A DNA stretch of 64,000 bases. Source: Citroniella saccharovorans (GTDB lineage Bacteria; Bacillota; Clostridia; Tissierellales; Peptoniphilaceae). Shown here one piece after another: positions 37,569-45,594 of the stretch. The stretch is from NCBI RefSeq assembly GCF_035481615.1, contig NZ_JAYKOT010000003.1:682001-746000 (forward strand). The letters are read 5' to 3'. The notes beneath the pieces were generated by a model. That model worked only from the letters and a program-made list of their open reading frames with translations. It did no database searches and had not been told where the DNA came from. Position 1 is the first letter of the stretch. Every line of letters begins with the position of its first letter. Position numbers and translations under genes: made by a program.

Positions 37569-37634
37569 AAAGCTAGCCTTAGAAATAGTTTAAGTAGGAA
37601 TTTCAAACTATTAATAAGGTTAGCTTTTTATATT
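37569..37634 (+). terminator. Compound intrinsic terminator
   Basis: Outer arms AAAGCTAGCCTTA (37569-37581) and TAAGGTTAGCTTT (37615-37627) pair with one G-U, and inner arms AATAGTTT/AAACTATT (37584-37591, 37605-37612) extend the hairpin. A T-rich tract follows. Ends the two-component/lipoprotein operon just before the converging tmRNA. Confidence 0.85.
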
Positions 37635-37663
37635 TTTTTAAATTGAAATTATTAAATAAATTA

Positions 37664-38013
37664 TGGTGGAGGCGGTGAGAGTCGAACTCACGTCCGAAAA
37701 TGCTTCACAGTTAGCTTCTACGAGTGTATTTAACTATAATTAATTCAGCAAAGACAATCTAGTTAAAGAGATAAGTCTTATGCCTAACTTTATAAAATGT
37801 TTCGATAGGCTCAAAGTTTTGCAAACCGAAATTGCCGCAATATAATGAGGCAAGAGAAAAGACTTGCGGAATCCTTTCTGTGCCGGCTGCAACTAGGCAG
37901 CTAATGCAAAATTATTATTATCTGCGTTTAAATTTAATTATCTAGTTTAACGTTCTAGATAAAACGACTCGCTACTAAAGGCTCTTCATCCCCGTCGAAA
38001 CCATTTCGCCCCC
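37664..38013 (-). ncRNA. ssrA: tmRNA (transfer-messenger RNA)
   Basis: 350 nucleotides on the minus strand. The 5-prime end GGGGGCG pairs with CGCCTCC before ACCA to form a seven-pair acceptor stem with the G3-U70-type wobble read by alanyl-tRNA synthetase. The T arm is GTGAG-TTCGACT-CTCAC. A tag reading frame (37893-37925) runs GCA GAT AAT AAT AAT TTT GCA TTA GCT GCC TAG, so the added tag is A + ADNNNFALAA. It rescues stalled ribosomes and marks their products for proteolysis; it cooperates functionally with RqcH encoded at 3869. Confidence 0.97.
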
Positions 38014-38023
38014 TTAGGATTTA

Positions 38024-38052
38024 ATTATAACAAATTATTAAATATTTGTAAA
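38024..38052 (-). promoter_or_regulatory. ssrA promoter
   Basis: On the minus strand TTTACA and a consensus TATAAT are separated by exactly 17 bases; the mature tmRNA 5-prime end lies about 10 bases beyond the -10 box. Confidence 0.8.
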
Positions 38053-38143
38053 ATATAATTAATTAATTTTAATTTTTATTAAGTATTTTATATATTTATT
38101 TACATATTTTTAACTATATTGTGGGTAATTTTAGCTTATAATC

Positions 38144-38152
38144 TGATATAAT
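38144..38152 (+). promoter_or_regulatory. Extended -10 promoter for the glycogen operon
   Basis: TGATATAAT gives a TGn-TATAAT extended -10 element, 22 bases before the glgB start and just before the ribosome binding site AAAGGGGG. No good -35 box is seen. Diverges from the ssrA promoter. Confidence 0.6.
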
Positions 38153-38173
38153 ATATTAAAAGGGGGTACTATA

Positions 38174-40060
38174 ATGAACTTTTATTATTCGAATAATTTA
38201 GAATTATATGCCCATATTTTTCACGAAGGAAAAAATTATAAATCCTATGAATTTTTAGGAGCACATTTTGTAGGAGATAATTTGGTTAGATTTATAGTTT
38301 GGGCAGACTCTTGTAAATATGTTAATTTAATTGGAGACTTTAATAATTGGGATGATTATTCTCTTCCATTAAAGAGAATATCTAACAGCGGACTTTGGGA
38401 AATTACTGTTGAAGGAGTAGCAGAATTTGATAAATATAAATATAGAATTGTATCGGAAACTGGAGAAGTTAGATATAAAACAGATCCTTATGGATTTTAT
38501 TCAGAAATAAGACCAAAAACTGCTTCAAAAGTCTTTGAACTTAGAGGATATGAATGGAAAGATAAATCTTTTTTAAAAAATAGAAAAAAAATAGACTATC
38601 AATCTAGTCCAATTAATATCTATGAAATGAATTTATTATCATGGAAGAAAAAAGATGGACATGAAATTAATTATAATGAAATAAAGATTGAATTAGTTAA
38701 ATATTTAAAAAAACTTAATTATAATTATGTGGAGTTTATGCCTTTAATGGAATATCCATTTGATGGCAGTTGGGGATATCAAACAACTGGATTTTTTAAT
38801 CCTACATCTAGATTTGGAAATCCAAAAGAATTAATGAGCCTGATTGACTATCTTCATAGAAATGGTATAGGAGTTATCCTAGATTTTGTTTTTGTACATT
38901 TTGTTAAAGATGACCATGGGCTTAGATCTTTTGATGGAAAAGCACAATTTGAGTCAAGCGATAAGAATTTGGCTGAAAATTATGATTGGGGAACATTAAA
39001 CTTTGATTTAAGCAAAAAAGAGGTTAGGAACTTTTTAATTTCTTCTGCACTTTACTGGCTAGATTATTATCATATAGACGGACTAAGATTAGATGCTGTT
39101 TCTTATAGTTTATATTATGATATTAAAAATTTAAATTATAATGAAGAATTAAAGAGCAATATAAATCCAAATGCTATTAGCTTTATTAAAGAATTTAATA
39201 CAAAAGTAAAAGAATATTATCCTGATATTATGATTATTGCAGAAGAGTCATCATCTTATCCTAATATTTGTAAAAAAGTAGTTGATGGTGGCTTAGGGTT
39301 TGATTTTAAATGGAATATGGGCTGGATGAATGATATAATTAAATATATGAACATGGACCCATTATTTAGAAAAGATAATCATAAGGCTTTAACTTTTCCA
39401 ATATATTATCAATATACAGAAAATTTTATTTTACCTTTTAGTCATGATGAGGTTGTTCATGCTAAAGGATCTATGCTTAATAAGATGTTTGGTAACTATG
39501 AGGATAGATTTAAACAGTTAAGATTATTATATACTTATTTTTACTCAGAACCTGGAAAGAAGCTTTTATTTATGGGTGGAGAATTTGCTCAATTTGACGA
39601 GTGGAACGAATTTAAAGAACTTACTTTTTCTATTCTTGAATATCCTTTACATAAAGGAGTATTTAATTTAGTTAAAGACTTAGGAAAGTTATATTTAAAT
39701 TCAAGACCTTTATATGAGTTAGATAATGATCCAAGAGGATTCAATTGGCTTGATGTAAATAATGCCTTAGAGTCCACAATTGCTTTTGAAAGAGTTGATT
39801 TAGATGGAAATAAATTAATATGTATTTTTAATTTTACTCCTGTATATAGAAAAGATTATAAAGTTCAAGTAGATGAAGCTGGTAATTATTCAATACTAAT
39901 AAATGCTAGTCATAAAAAATATGGTGGTAATGTAGAAAAAAATTCATGGTATAAAGCAATTAGACAAGATTTTAGATATAAAAAATATTATATAAATGTA
40001 AACTTAGAGCCATTTGGAGCTCTAATTATAGAAAAAAAGAGGGATAAAAATGAAAAGTAA
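38174..40060 (+). CDS. glgB: 1,4-alpha-glucan branching enzyme
   Basis: 628 residues: CBM48 domain (about 30-115, CKYVNLIGDFNNWD), GH13 catalytic barrel with EFMPLMEYPFDGSWGYQTTG, catalytic DGLRLDAVSY (Asp) and AEESSSYP (Glu), and LPFSHDEVVHAKGSM, then a C-terminal beta domain. It forms alpha-1,6 branches in glycogen. First gene of glgB-C-D-A; overlaps glgC by 11 bases. Confidence 0.97.
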   Translation: MNFYYSNNLELYAHIFHEGKNYKSYEFLGAHFVGDNLVRFIVWADSCKYVNLIGDFNNWDDYSLPLKRISNSGLWEITVEGVAEFDKYKYRIVSETGEVRYKTDPYGFYSEIRPKTASKVFELRGYEWKDKSFLKNRKKIDYQSSPINIYEMNLLSWKKKDGHEINYNEIKIELVKYLKKLNYNYVEFMPLMEYPFDGSWGYQTTGFFNPTSRFGNPKELMSLIDYLHRNGIGVILDFVFVHFVKDDHGLRSFDGKAQFESSDKNLAENYDWGTLNFDLSKKEVRNFLISSALYWLDYYHIDGLRLDAVSYSLYYDIKNLNYNEELKSNINPNAISFIKEFNTKVKEYYPDIMIIAEESSSYPNICKKVVDGGLGFDFKWNMGWMNDIIKYMNMDPLFRKDNHKALTFPIYYQYTENFILPFSHDEVVHAKGSMLNKMFGNYEDRFKQLRLLYTYFYSEPGKKLLFMGGEFAQFDEWNEFKELTFSILEYPLHKGVFNLVKDLGKLYLNSRPLYELDNDPRGFNWLDVNNALESTIAFERVDLDGNKLICIFNFTPVYRKDYKVQVDEAGNYSILINASHKKYGGNVEKNSWYKAIRQDFRYKKYYINVNLEPFGALIIEKKRDKNEK

Positions 40061-41189
40061 TAATAATATGTGTTGTATGCTGTTAGCAGGTGGACAAGGG
40101 TCAAGACTTAAAAATATGACAAAAGAGCTTGCTAAACCAGCAGTTCCTTTTGGAGGGAAATATAGAATAATTGACTTTGCTTTAAGTAATTCGACCAATT
40201 CTGATATTAGAGATATAGGAATTTTAACTCAATACAAACCATTTAAACTAAATGAACATATTGGTATAGGTTCTGCATGGGATTATAATAGAAATATCGG
40301 GGGCTTAAGAATTTTATCCCCTTATTCAACAGAATCAGGTGGCAGGTGGTATGAAGGAACTGCAAATGCAATTTTTGAAAACCTTGACTATCTCGATATG
40401 ATCTCTCCTGATTATGTACTTATACTTTCAGGGGACCATATTTATAAAATGAATTACAATATACTCTTAGATTATCATAAGAGAAAAGCAGCTGATGTTA
40501 CAATTCCTGTTATGACAGTTTTATGGGAGGATGCTTCAAGATTTGGAATTGTGAACACAGATGAGGATTTTAAAATTGAAGAGTTTGAAGAAAAACCAAA
40601 AAATCCAAAGAGTAATTTAGCTTCAATGGGTATCTACATTTTTAACTATCCTCTATTAAAAAAAGCTTTAATAGAAGATAATGAAGATGTAAACTCAGAC
40701 CATGATTTTGGAAAAAACATCTTACCAAAACTTTTAAAAGAGGGAAGAAACCTTTATGTATGGAAATTTGATGGATATTGGAAAGATGTTGGTACAATTA
40801 GAAGTTACTGGGAAGCTAACCTTGATCTTTTAGATCCAAATAATAAGCTTGATTTATATGATGAAGATTGGAAAATTTATACAAAATCAGAAAATTTACC
40901 TCCACATTATATTTCAGATGATGCAAGTGTAAGTAAGACTCTAATAAATGAAGGCTGTGAAATTTGCGGTACTGTAGAAAATTCCGTACTTTTCTCTGGA
41001 GTTAAAATTGAAAAGGATGCTGTTGTGAAGAACTCAGTTATTCTTCCTTATGCAGAAATAGCAAGTGGTGCAAAAGTATATAATTCAGTTATATTAGAAA
41101 AAGTTAAAATATGTGAAGGAAAAATTGTTGGCAGTGAAGATAATAATAAAGTTAATCTAGTGTCAGAGGACGAAATTATAGAGGAGTAA
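40050..41189 (+). CDS. glgC: Glucose-1-phosphate adenylyltransferase
   Basis: 379 residues: nucleotidyltransferase motif LLAGGQGSRLKNMTKELAKPAVPFGG at the N-terminus, a Gly/Trp-rich site GTANAIFENLDYL, SGDHIYKMNY, FEEKPKNPKS, then a left-handed beta-helix (about 290-379). It makes ADP-glucose, the glucosyl donor. Paired with glgD three bases downstream. Confidence 0.97.
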   Translation: MKSNNNMCCMLLAGGQGSRLKNMTKELAKPAVPFGGKYRIIDFALSNSTNSDIRDIGILTQYKPFKLNEHIGIGSAWDYNRNIGGLRILSPYSTESGGRWYEGTANAIFENLDYLDMISPDYVLILSGDHIYKMNYNILLDYHKRKAADVTIPVMTVLWEDASRFGIVNTDEDFKIEEFEEKPKNPKSNLASMGIYIFNYPLLKKALIEDNEDVNSDHDFGKNILPKLLKEGRNLYVWKFDGYWKDVGTIRSYWEANLDLLDPNNKLDLYDEDWKIYTKSENLPPHYISDDASVSKTLINEGCEICGTVENSVLFSGVKIEKDAVVKNSVILPYAEIASGAKVYNSVILEKVKICEGKIVGSEDNNKVNLVSEDEIIEE

Positions 41190-41192
41190 AAT

Positions 41193-42314
41193 ATGGATAA
41201 ATGTATTGGTGTTATAAATAGTGGACAAAACAAAGAAACTTATGGCGGATTATGTGACACAAGACCTGATTATATGTTACCTTATAGTGGTAGATATAGA
41301 ATCATTGACTACTCTTTGTCAACTATGACTAATAATTCAATTCAAAATGTTGTTATATATGGAAAAGCTCATATTAGATCAACCCTTGATCACATAGGAA
41401 ACGGTCAGCCATGGGAATTAAACCGAAAACGAAATGGTATCTTCATTTTTCCACCTATATATGAATCTTCTATAGCTAGAAATGAAATTAATTCTTACTA
41501 TCAAACTTTAACATTTTATGAAGAATCAAGTGCTAATAATATTTTTATTGCAGATCCTATGACTATAACATCTTTAAATTTACGAACACCTTTTGATAAA
41601 TTTATTGAAGAGGACCTAGATGTTTTATTTTTATATAAAAGCCAAGAAGATAAAGATGCCTTACTTTTACAAAGTCCTAAAATAACGTTAGATAAAAATG
41701 GAAGGTTATTTAATATTAGTATAAATCTAGGAACTCAAGATCGCTTCAATCTGTTTTTGGGAAAATATTTTATAAAAAAGGAGCTTTTTATTAAGATTAT
41801 TAAAGAATCTGTTGAAAAAGGAGATTCTTCAACTCTTGTAGAAGCTATATTAAAGAGAATGGATAGTCTTAAAATTGGACTATATGAAGTTACCGATCAT
41901 GTTGAAGTGATTAAAGATTTAAGAACTTACTTTTCTTCATCTATGAATTTATTAAATAGAGAGATCTTTAATAAGATTTATTCCAGAGAAAAAATGATTT
42001 ATACAAAGTCAAAAGATGAACCATCAAGCTTATATAATCCTGGATGTAGGGTTACAAATTCACTTGTAGCCAATGGTTGTAAAATAAGCGGACAGGTCGA
42101 AAATTCTATAATATTTAGAGGAGTACAGATAGGTAAAAATTCTATTATTAGAAATAGTATATTGATGCAAGATACAGTAGTTGGAGAAAATTCCATACTT
42201 GTAAATGTGATAAGTGATAAATTTGTAAAAATAAAAAATGGAGTAACATTAGTTGGTTCAAATCAAGCACCATATGTGATAAGTAAGAATTCAATAATAG
42301 AAAGGTCTGAATAG
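41193..42314 (+). CDS. glgD: GlgD regulatory subunit of ADP-glucose pyrophosphorylase
   Basis: 373 residues homologous to GlgC but lacking the catalytic GGxGxRL loop (here INSGQNKETYGGL) and other active-site residues, the defining trait of GlgD in Firmicutes. It forms hetero-oligomers with GlgC and raises its activity. The C-terminal beta-helix (about 280-373) is retained. The stop abuts the glgA start. Confidence 0.95.
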   Translation: MDKCIGVINSGQNKETYGGLCDTRPDYMLPYSGRYRIIDYSLSTMTNNSIQNVVIYGKAHIRSTLDHIGNGQPWELNRKRNGIFIFPPIYESSIARNEINSYYQTLTFYEESSANNIFIADPMTITSLNLRTPFDKFIEEDLDVLFLYKSQEDKDALLLQSPKITLDKNGRLFNISINLGTQDRFNLFLGKYFIKKELFIKIIKESVEKGDSSTLVEAILKRMDSLKIGLYEVTDHVEVIKDLRTYFSSSMNLLNREIFNKIYSREKMIYTKSKDEPSSLYNPGCRVTNSLVANGCKISGQVENSIIFRGVQIGKNSIIRNSILMQDTVVGENSILVNVISDKFVKIKNGVTLVGSNQAPYVISKNSIIERSE

Positions 42315-43706
42315 ATGAAAGTTTTTTATATATGCTCAGAGGCTACACCATTTATTAAAACCGGTGGATTAGCTGATATTGCTGGGTCACTTCCTAAAGA
42401 ATTAAAAAGAAAAGATATTGATATAAGTGTAGTTATGCCTCTTTATTCCAAAATAAAATACAACTTAGAATATCAATTAGAATATATTGGATATTATTAT
42501 GTAGATTTATCATTTAAGCATATTTATACTGGTGTATTTAAAACTGTGCATAATGGTGTTACTCATTATTTTATAGATAATGAAGATTATTTTAATAGGG
42601 ATGGTCTGTATGGATATGATGATGATGGAGAAAGATTCGGCTACTTTTCAAAAGCTGTAACAGTTCTTTTTAAATATTTAAATCAAAAACCTGATATTGT
42701 TCATACTAATGATTGGCATACAGCTTTAATAAATCTTTTTGTTAGAGATTTTTCTAGAGGAGATAGTTTCTACTCTAATATTAAATTAATATATACTATC
42801 CATAATTTAAAATACCAAGGAATTTTTCCTAAAAGTTTATTATGGTTTTTAGGCTTGGATGAATCTTACTTTAATGAAGAAGAATTAAAATTTTATGATT
42901 CTATTAATCTTATGAAATGTGGAATTGTTTTTTCAGATAAGTTTAATACTGTTTCAGGAACTTACGCATTAGAAGTAAAACATGAATTTTATGGAGAAAA
43001 TTTAGAAGGCATTATCAAAAAATACGATTTTAAATTTAGAGGAATTTTAAATGGTATTGACACAAGTTATTGGAATCCTGTTAATGATAAATTTATTTAT
43101 CAGAACTATAGTTTAAAAACTATTGATAAAAAATCAATAAATAAACTTGAACTACAAAAAGAACTAGGTCTTAAAGAAGATGCTGAAACTCCAATGTTTA
43201 CACTTATTAGTAGACTTGTAAGTATGAAGGGCTTAGATTTAATTGTAAGAGTAATAGATGAAATTCTTCAAGAAAATATTCAATTGGTAGTATTAGGTAC
43301 AGGTGATAGAAAATTTGAGATGATTTTTAGACAGCTCTCTTACAGATATCCTGATAAATTGCGAGCTTTAATAAAATTTGACGAAGCTACCTCACATAGA
43401 CTATATGCCGCTGCAGATTTTCTACTTATGCCATCAATAATCGAACCTTGCGGAGTTAGCCAGATGATAGCAATGAGATATGCTACTTTACCAATAGTTA
43501 GAGAAACAGGCGGATTAAAAGATACAGTAGTTCCATTTAATAAATATGACAATACTGGTAACGGATTTTCTTTCGAAAATATCAATGCTCATGAGCTTTT
43601 ATTTACAATAAAATATGCGATTTCAATCTATAAAAAAGAAAGTTTTTATAAGTTAAGAGAAAATGCAATGAATACTGATTCTAGTTGGGCAAAAAAGAGC
43701 GGATGA
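42315..43706 (+). CDS. glgA: Glycogen synthase, C-terminus altered by a frameshift
   Basis: 463 residues in the open frame. GT5 signatures: FIKTGGLADIAGSLPKEL (ADP-glucose-binding KTGGL), HTNDWHTAL, LISRLVSMKGLDLI and the EPCGVSQMIAMRYATLPIVRETGGLKDTV block. It elongates alpha-1,4-glucan from ADP-glucose. In the A6 run at 43691-43696 one extra A replaces the expected tail RADDYINMYKVL by KSG. Removing it extends the gene to TGA at 43732-43734, which forms an ATGA overlap with the next gene, supporting the longer ancestral product. Only the last ~12 residues change, so activity may survive. Confidence 0.93.
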   Translation: MKVFYICSEATPFIKTGGLADIAGSLPKELKRKDIDISVVMPLYSKIKYNLEYQLEYIGYYYVDLSFKHIYTGVFKTVHNGVTHYFIDNEDYFNRDGLYGYDDDGERFGYFSKAVTVLFKYLNQKPDIVHTNDWHTALINLFVRDFSRGDSFYSNIKLIYTIHNLKYQGIFPKSLLWFLGLDESYFNEEELKFYDSINLMKCGIVFSDKFNTVSGTYALEVKHEFYGENLEGIIKKYDFKFRGILNGIDTSYWNPVNDKFIYQNYSLKTIDKKSINKLELQKELGLKEDAETPMFTLISRLVSMKGLDLIVRVIDEILQENIQLVVLGTGDRKFEMIFRQLSYRYPDKLRALIKFDEATSHRLYAAADFLLMPSIIEPCGVSQMIAMRYATLPIVRETGGLKDTVVPFNKYDNTGNGFSFENINAHELLFTIKYAISIYKKESFYKLRENAMNTDSSWAKKSG

Positions 43707-43730
43707 TTATATAAATATGTATAAAGTATT

Positions 43731-45593
43731 ATGATAAGTTTTAATGATATATTATCAATAGATAATTCTTCTAATAAAAGTTATTCAATTGGTCAAGTAT
43801 ATAAGGCTATTAATAAATATATAGATTTAAATTATTTAAATATTGAAAACAAATTCAATAAAATAATTATTTCATTTGAATATATGCCTGATAAAATTTT
43901 AATGGCAAAAATTGAAGGACTAGAGATTGAAAAAGAAATTTCTCAAATTTTGAAAAATTATTCCTTAACTTTAAATGATTTATATAATTATGAAAAAGAA
44001 TACGAGATAGGTCTTTCTGATATAGGCGATATGGCAAGTGCTGAATTTGAAGAAAAAAGCACTGATAAAAGCTGCCTTCTGTACGCTTTAAGATATAGGT
44101 CAGGAAATTTTTATCAAACACTTTCTGATGAGGGACAGGAAGAATTTTCAAGTTCATATTTAGATAGATGTAAATATTTAGAAAATGATGGTAGTATTTA
44201 TAGTTTTAAAATTGCAAACAATAAGATAAAATCAGTTTCTAAGGAAGTTAGTTTATTTGGAAACAGAAGTAGCAAATTTGTTTTGTTTGATATAGAAAAT
44301 AATGAAGCCAAAAGATATAATATTTTTAAAGATGATGTAGATAAGTATTATGAAAAAGAAATTTTTGCACAGTCTATTATTGAATTTTTGTATCCAAAAA
44401 CTAGGCTAGAAAATGAAAAGAAAATAAAACTTTATCAAAAATATTTTTTCTTCAAATCAATTAGTTTAGATATAACTCAAAGATTAGAAAAAAAACAAAT
44501 TCACTTAAATGACATATCTATATCTCTCTTTGGAGAAGATACGATATTATTTTTAGGTGTATTTTATAAGGAACTTATTAAATATGGATTAAAAGATAGT
44601 GAGATAATCAGTATTTTTAAAAATATTAATTTTTATATTTTTTATAATTCTTTTATGGATGTTGAAGAATATAATTTAGATTATATCAAAGAAGTCTGCT
44701 TTGAATTTTATGAGGATATAGTAGATTTTATAAATAAGCTTGATATTAAGGAACTCTTTACTTTTATTAGTATTATGAATAAATTAGAGCCTATGAATAT
44801 ATTCGGAACAGATAGATTAAGGAGAGTTCTTTCTTGTAATGTTTATGATTTAAAACAAGCTATTAAATATGTAAATAAAATGTATAAAAGAGGTTCTAAA
44901 TGTAGGAATGAAAAATATATTTGCAAGTTTTTAATTTCTAAAAATATTTTAGATGAAAAAAAGATCGTATTAAACCCTAATCACATCTATGATATGTATT
45001 TTGAAGAATTTACAGAGTATAATAGGCAGATCCTTTTGCTTTTTTCTATCTTATATGATTATATGAAGTTAAAAGAAAACTCACACTTAGATTATGTTGC
45101 TACTGTTTATTTTTTATCTGGCAAGGCTCAGCTTGGATATTATTTTGCTAAGGAATTTTTAAAGCTTCTTTATGCTTCAATGGAGATGATTAATAAAGAT
45201 CTTTCAATAAGAGATAAAATTAAAATTGTATTCCTTGAAAATTATTCTAGAAGTATGCTTAAACCATATTTAAAAGCTTGTGATATTTACGAAGATATTT
45301 CATTCGGTAAATTTAATTATTCTAAATTAAATAGATCTAAATTTGAATCTTTTGGTTCAAGAATTCTTAGTTTAAAAAGTCCATTAATTGCCAATCAAGA
45401 TAATTCTCTTGAAAAGCTTTTTGAATTTTTAAGAAAAGATAGGTCATTAAAATTTAACTACAATATAGATGATTTTTTAGTATTAATATTAAATTATGGT
45501 GATGCTTATAAGATATTTAATGATTTTTCAAGTTATAAGAAGGCTAGAGAATTGATCTATTCAGAAATTAAAGAAATGAGAAGGATTAAATAG
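43731..45593 (+). CDS. Degenerate glycogen phosphorylase homologue (GT35-like pseudoenzyme)
   Basis: 620 residues, shorter than the ~750-830 of GlgP. By eye it aligns co-linearly with GT35 phosphorylases: IISFEYMP (48-53) with the YLSxEYL block; a GLSDIGDMASAEF...YALRYRSGNFYQTLSDEGQEE stretch (94-138) with the LGNGGLGRLAACF...GIRYxYGxFxQ region; LYPKTRLENEKKIKLYQKYFF; LNDISI (259-264) with LNDTHP; EEFTEYNRQ (425-433) with KRLHEYKRQ; SGKAQLGYYFAK (from 463) with GGKAxPGYxxAK; and KIVFLENYSRS. Most active-site residues have changed; the lysine at 537 may correspond to the PLP lysine. It occupies the glgP slot and starts by ATGA overlap with the restored glgA. Probable regulatory or glycogen-binding role (inference). 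Confidence 0.8.
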   Translation: MISFNDILSIDNSSNKSYSIGQVYKAINKYIDLNYLNIENKFNKIIISFEYMPDKILMAKIEGLEIEKEISQILKNYSLTLNDLYNYEKEYEIGLSDIGDMASAEFEEKSTDKSCLLYALRYRSGNFYQTLSDEGQEEFSSSYLDRCKYLENDGSIYSFKIANNKIKSVSKEVSLFGNRSSKFVLFDIENNEAKRYNIFKDDVDKYYEKEIFAQSIIEFLYPKTRLENEKKIKLYQKYFFFKSISLDITQRLEKKQIHLNDISISLFGEDTILFLGVFYKELIKYGLKDSEIISIFKNINFYIFYNSFMDVEEYNLDYIKEVCFEFYEDIVDFINKLDIKELFTFISIMNKLEPMNIFGTDRLRRVLSCNVYDLKQAIKYVNKMYKRGSKCRNEKYICKFLISKNILDEKKIVLNPNHIYDMYFEEFTEYNRQILLLFSILYDYMKLKENSHLDYVATVYFLSGKAQLGYYFAKEFLKLLYASMEMINKDLSIRDKIKIVFLENYSRSMLKPYLKACDIYEDISFGKFNYSKLNRSKFESFGSRILSLKSPLIANQDNSLEKLFEFLRKDRSLKFNYNIDDFLVLILNYGDAYKIFNDFSSYKKARELIYSEIKEMRRIK

Positions 45594-45594
45594 T

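Noticed and set aside
43867..44157. Minus-strand open frame inside the phosphorylase-like gene
   Set aside because: Opposite a frame with clear GT35 resemblance; no start signals.
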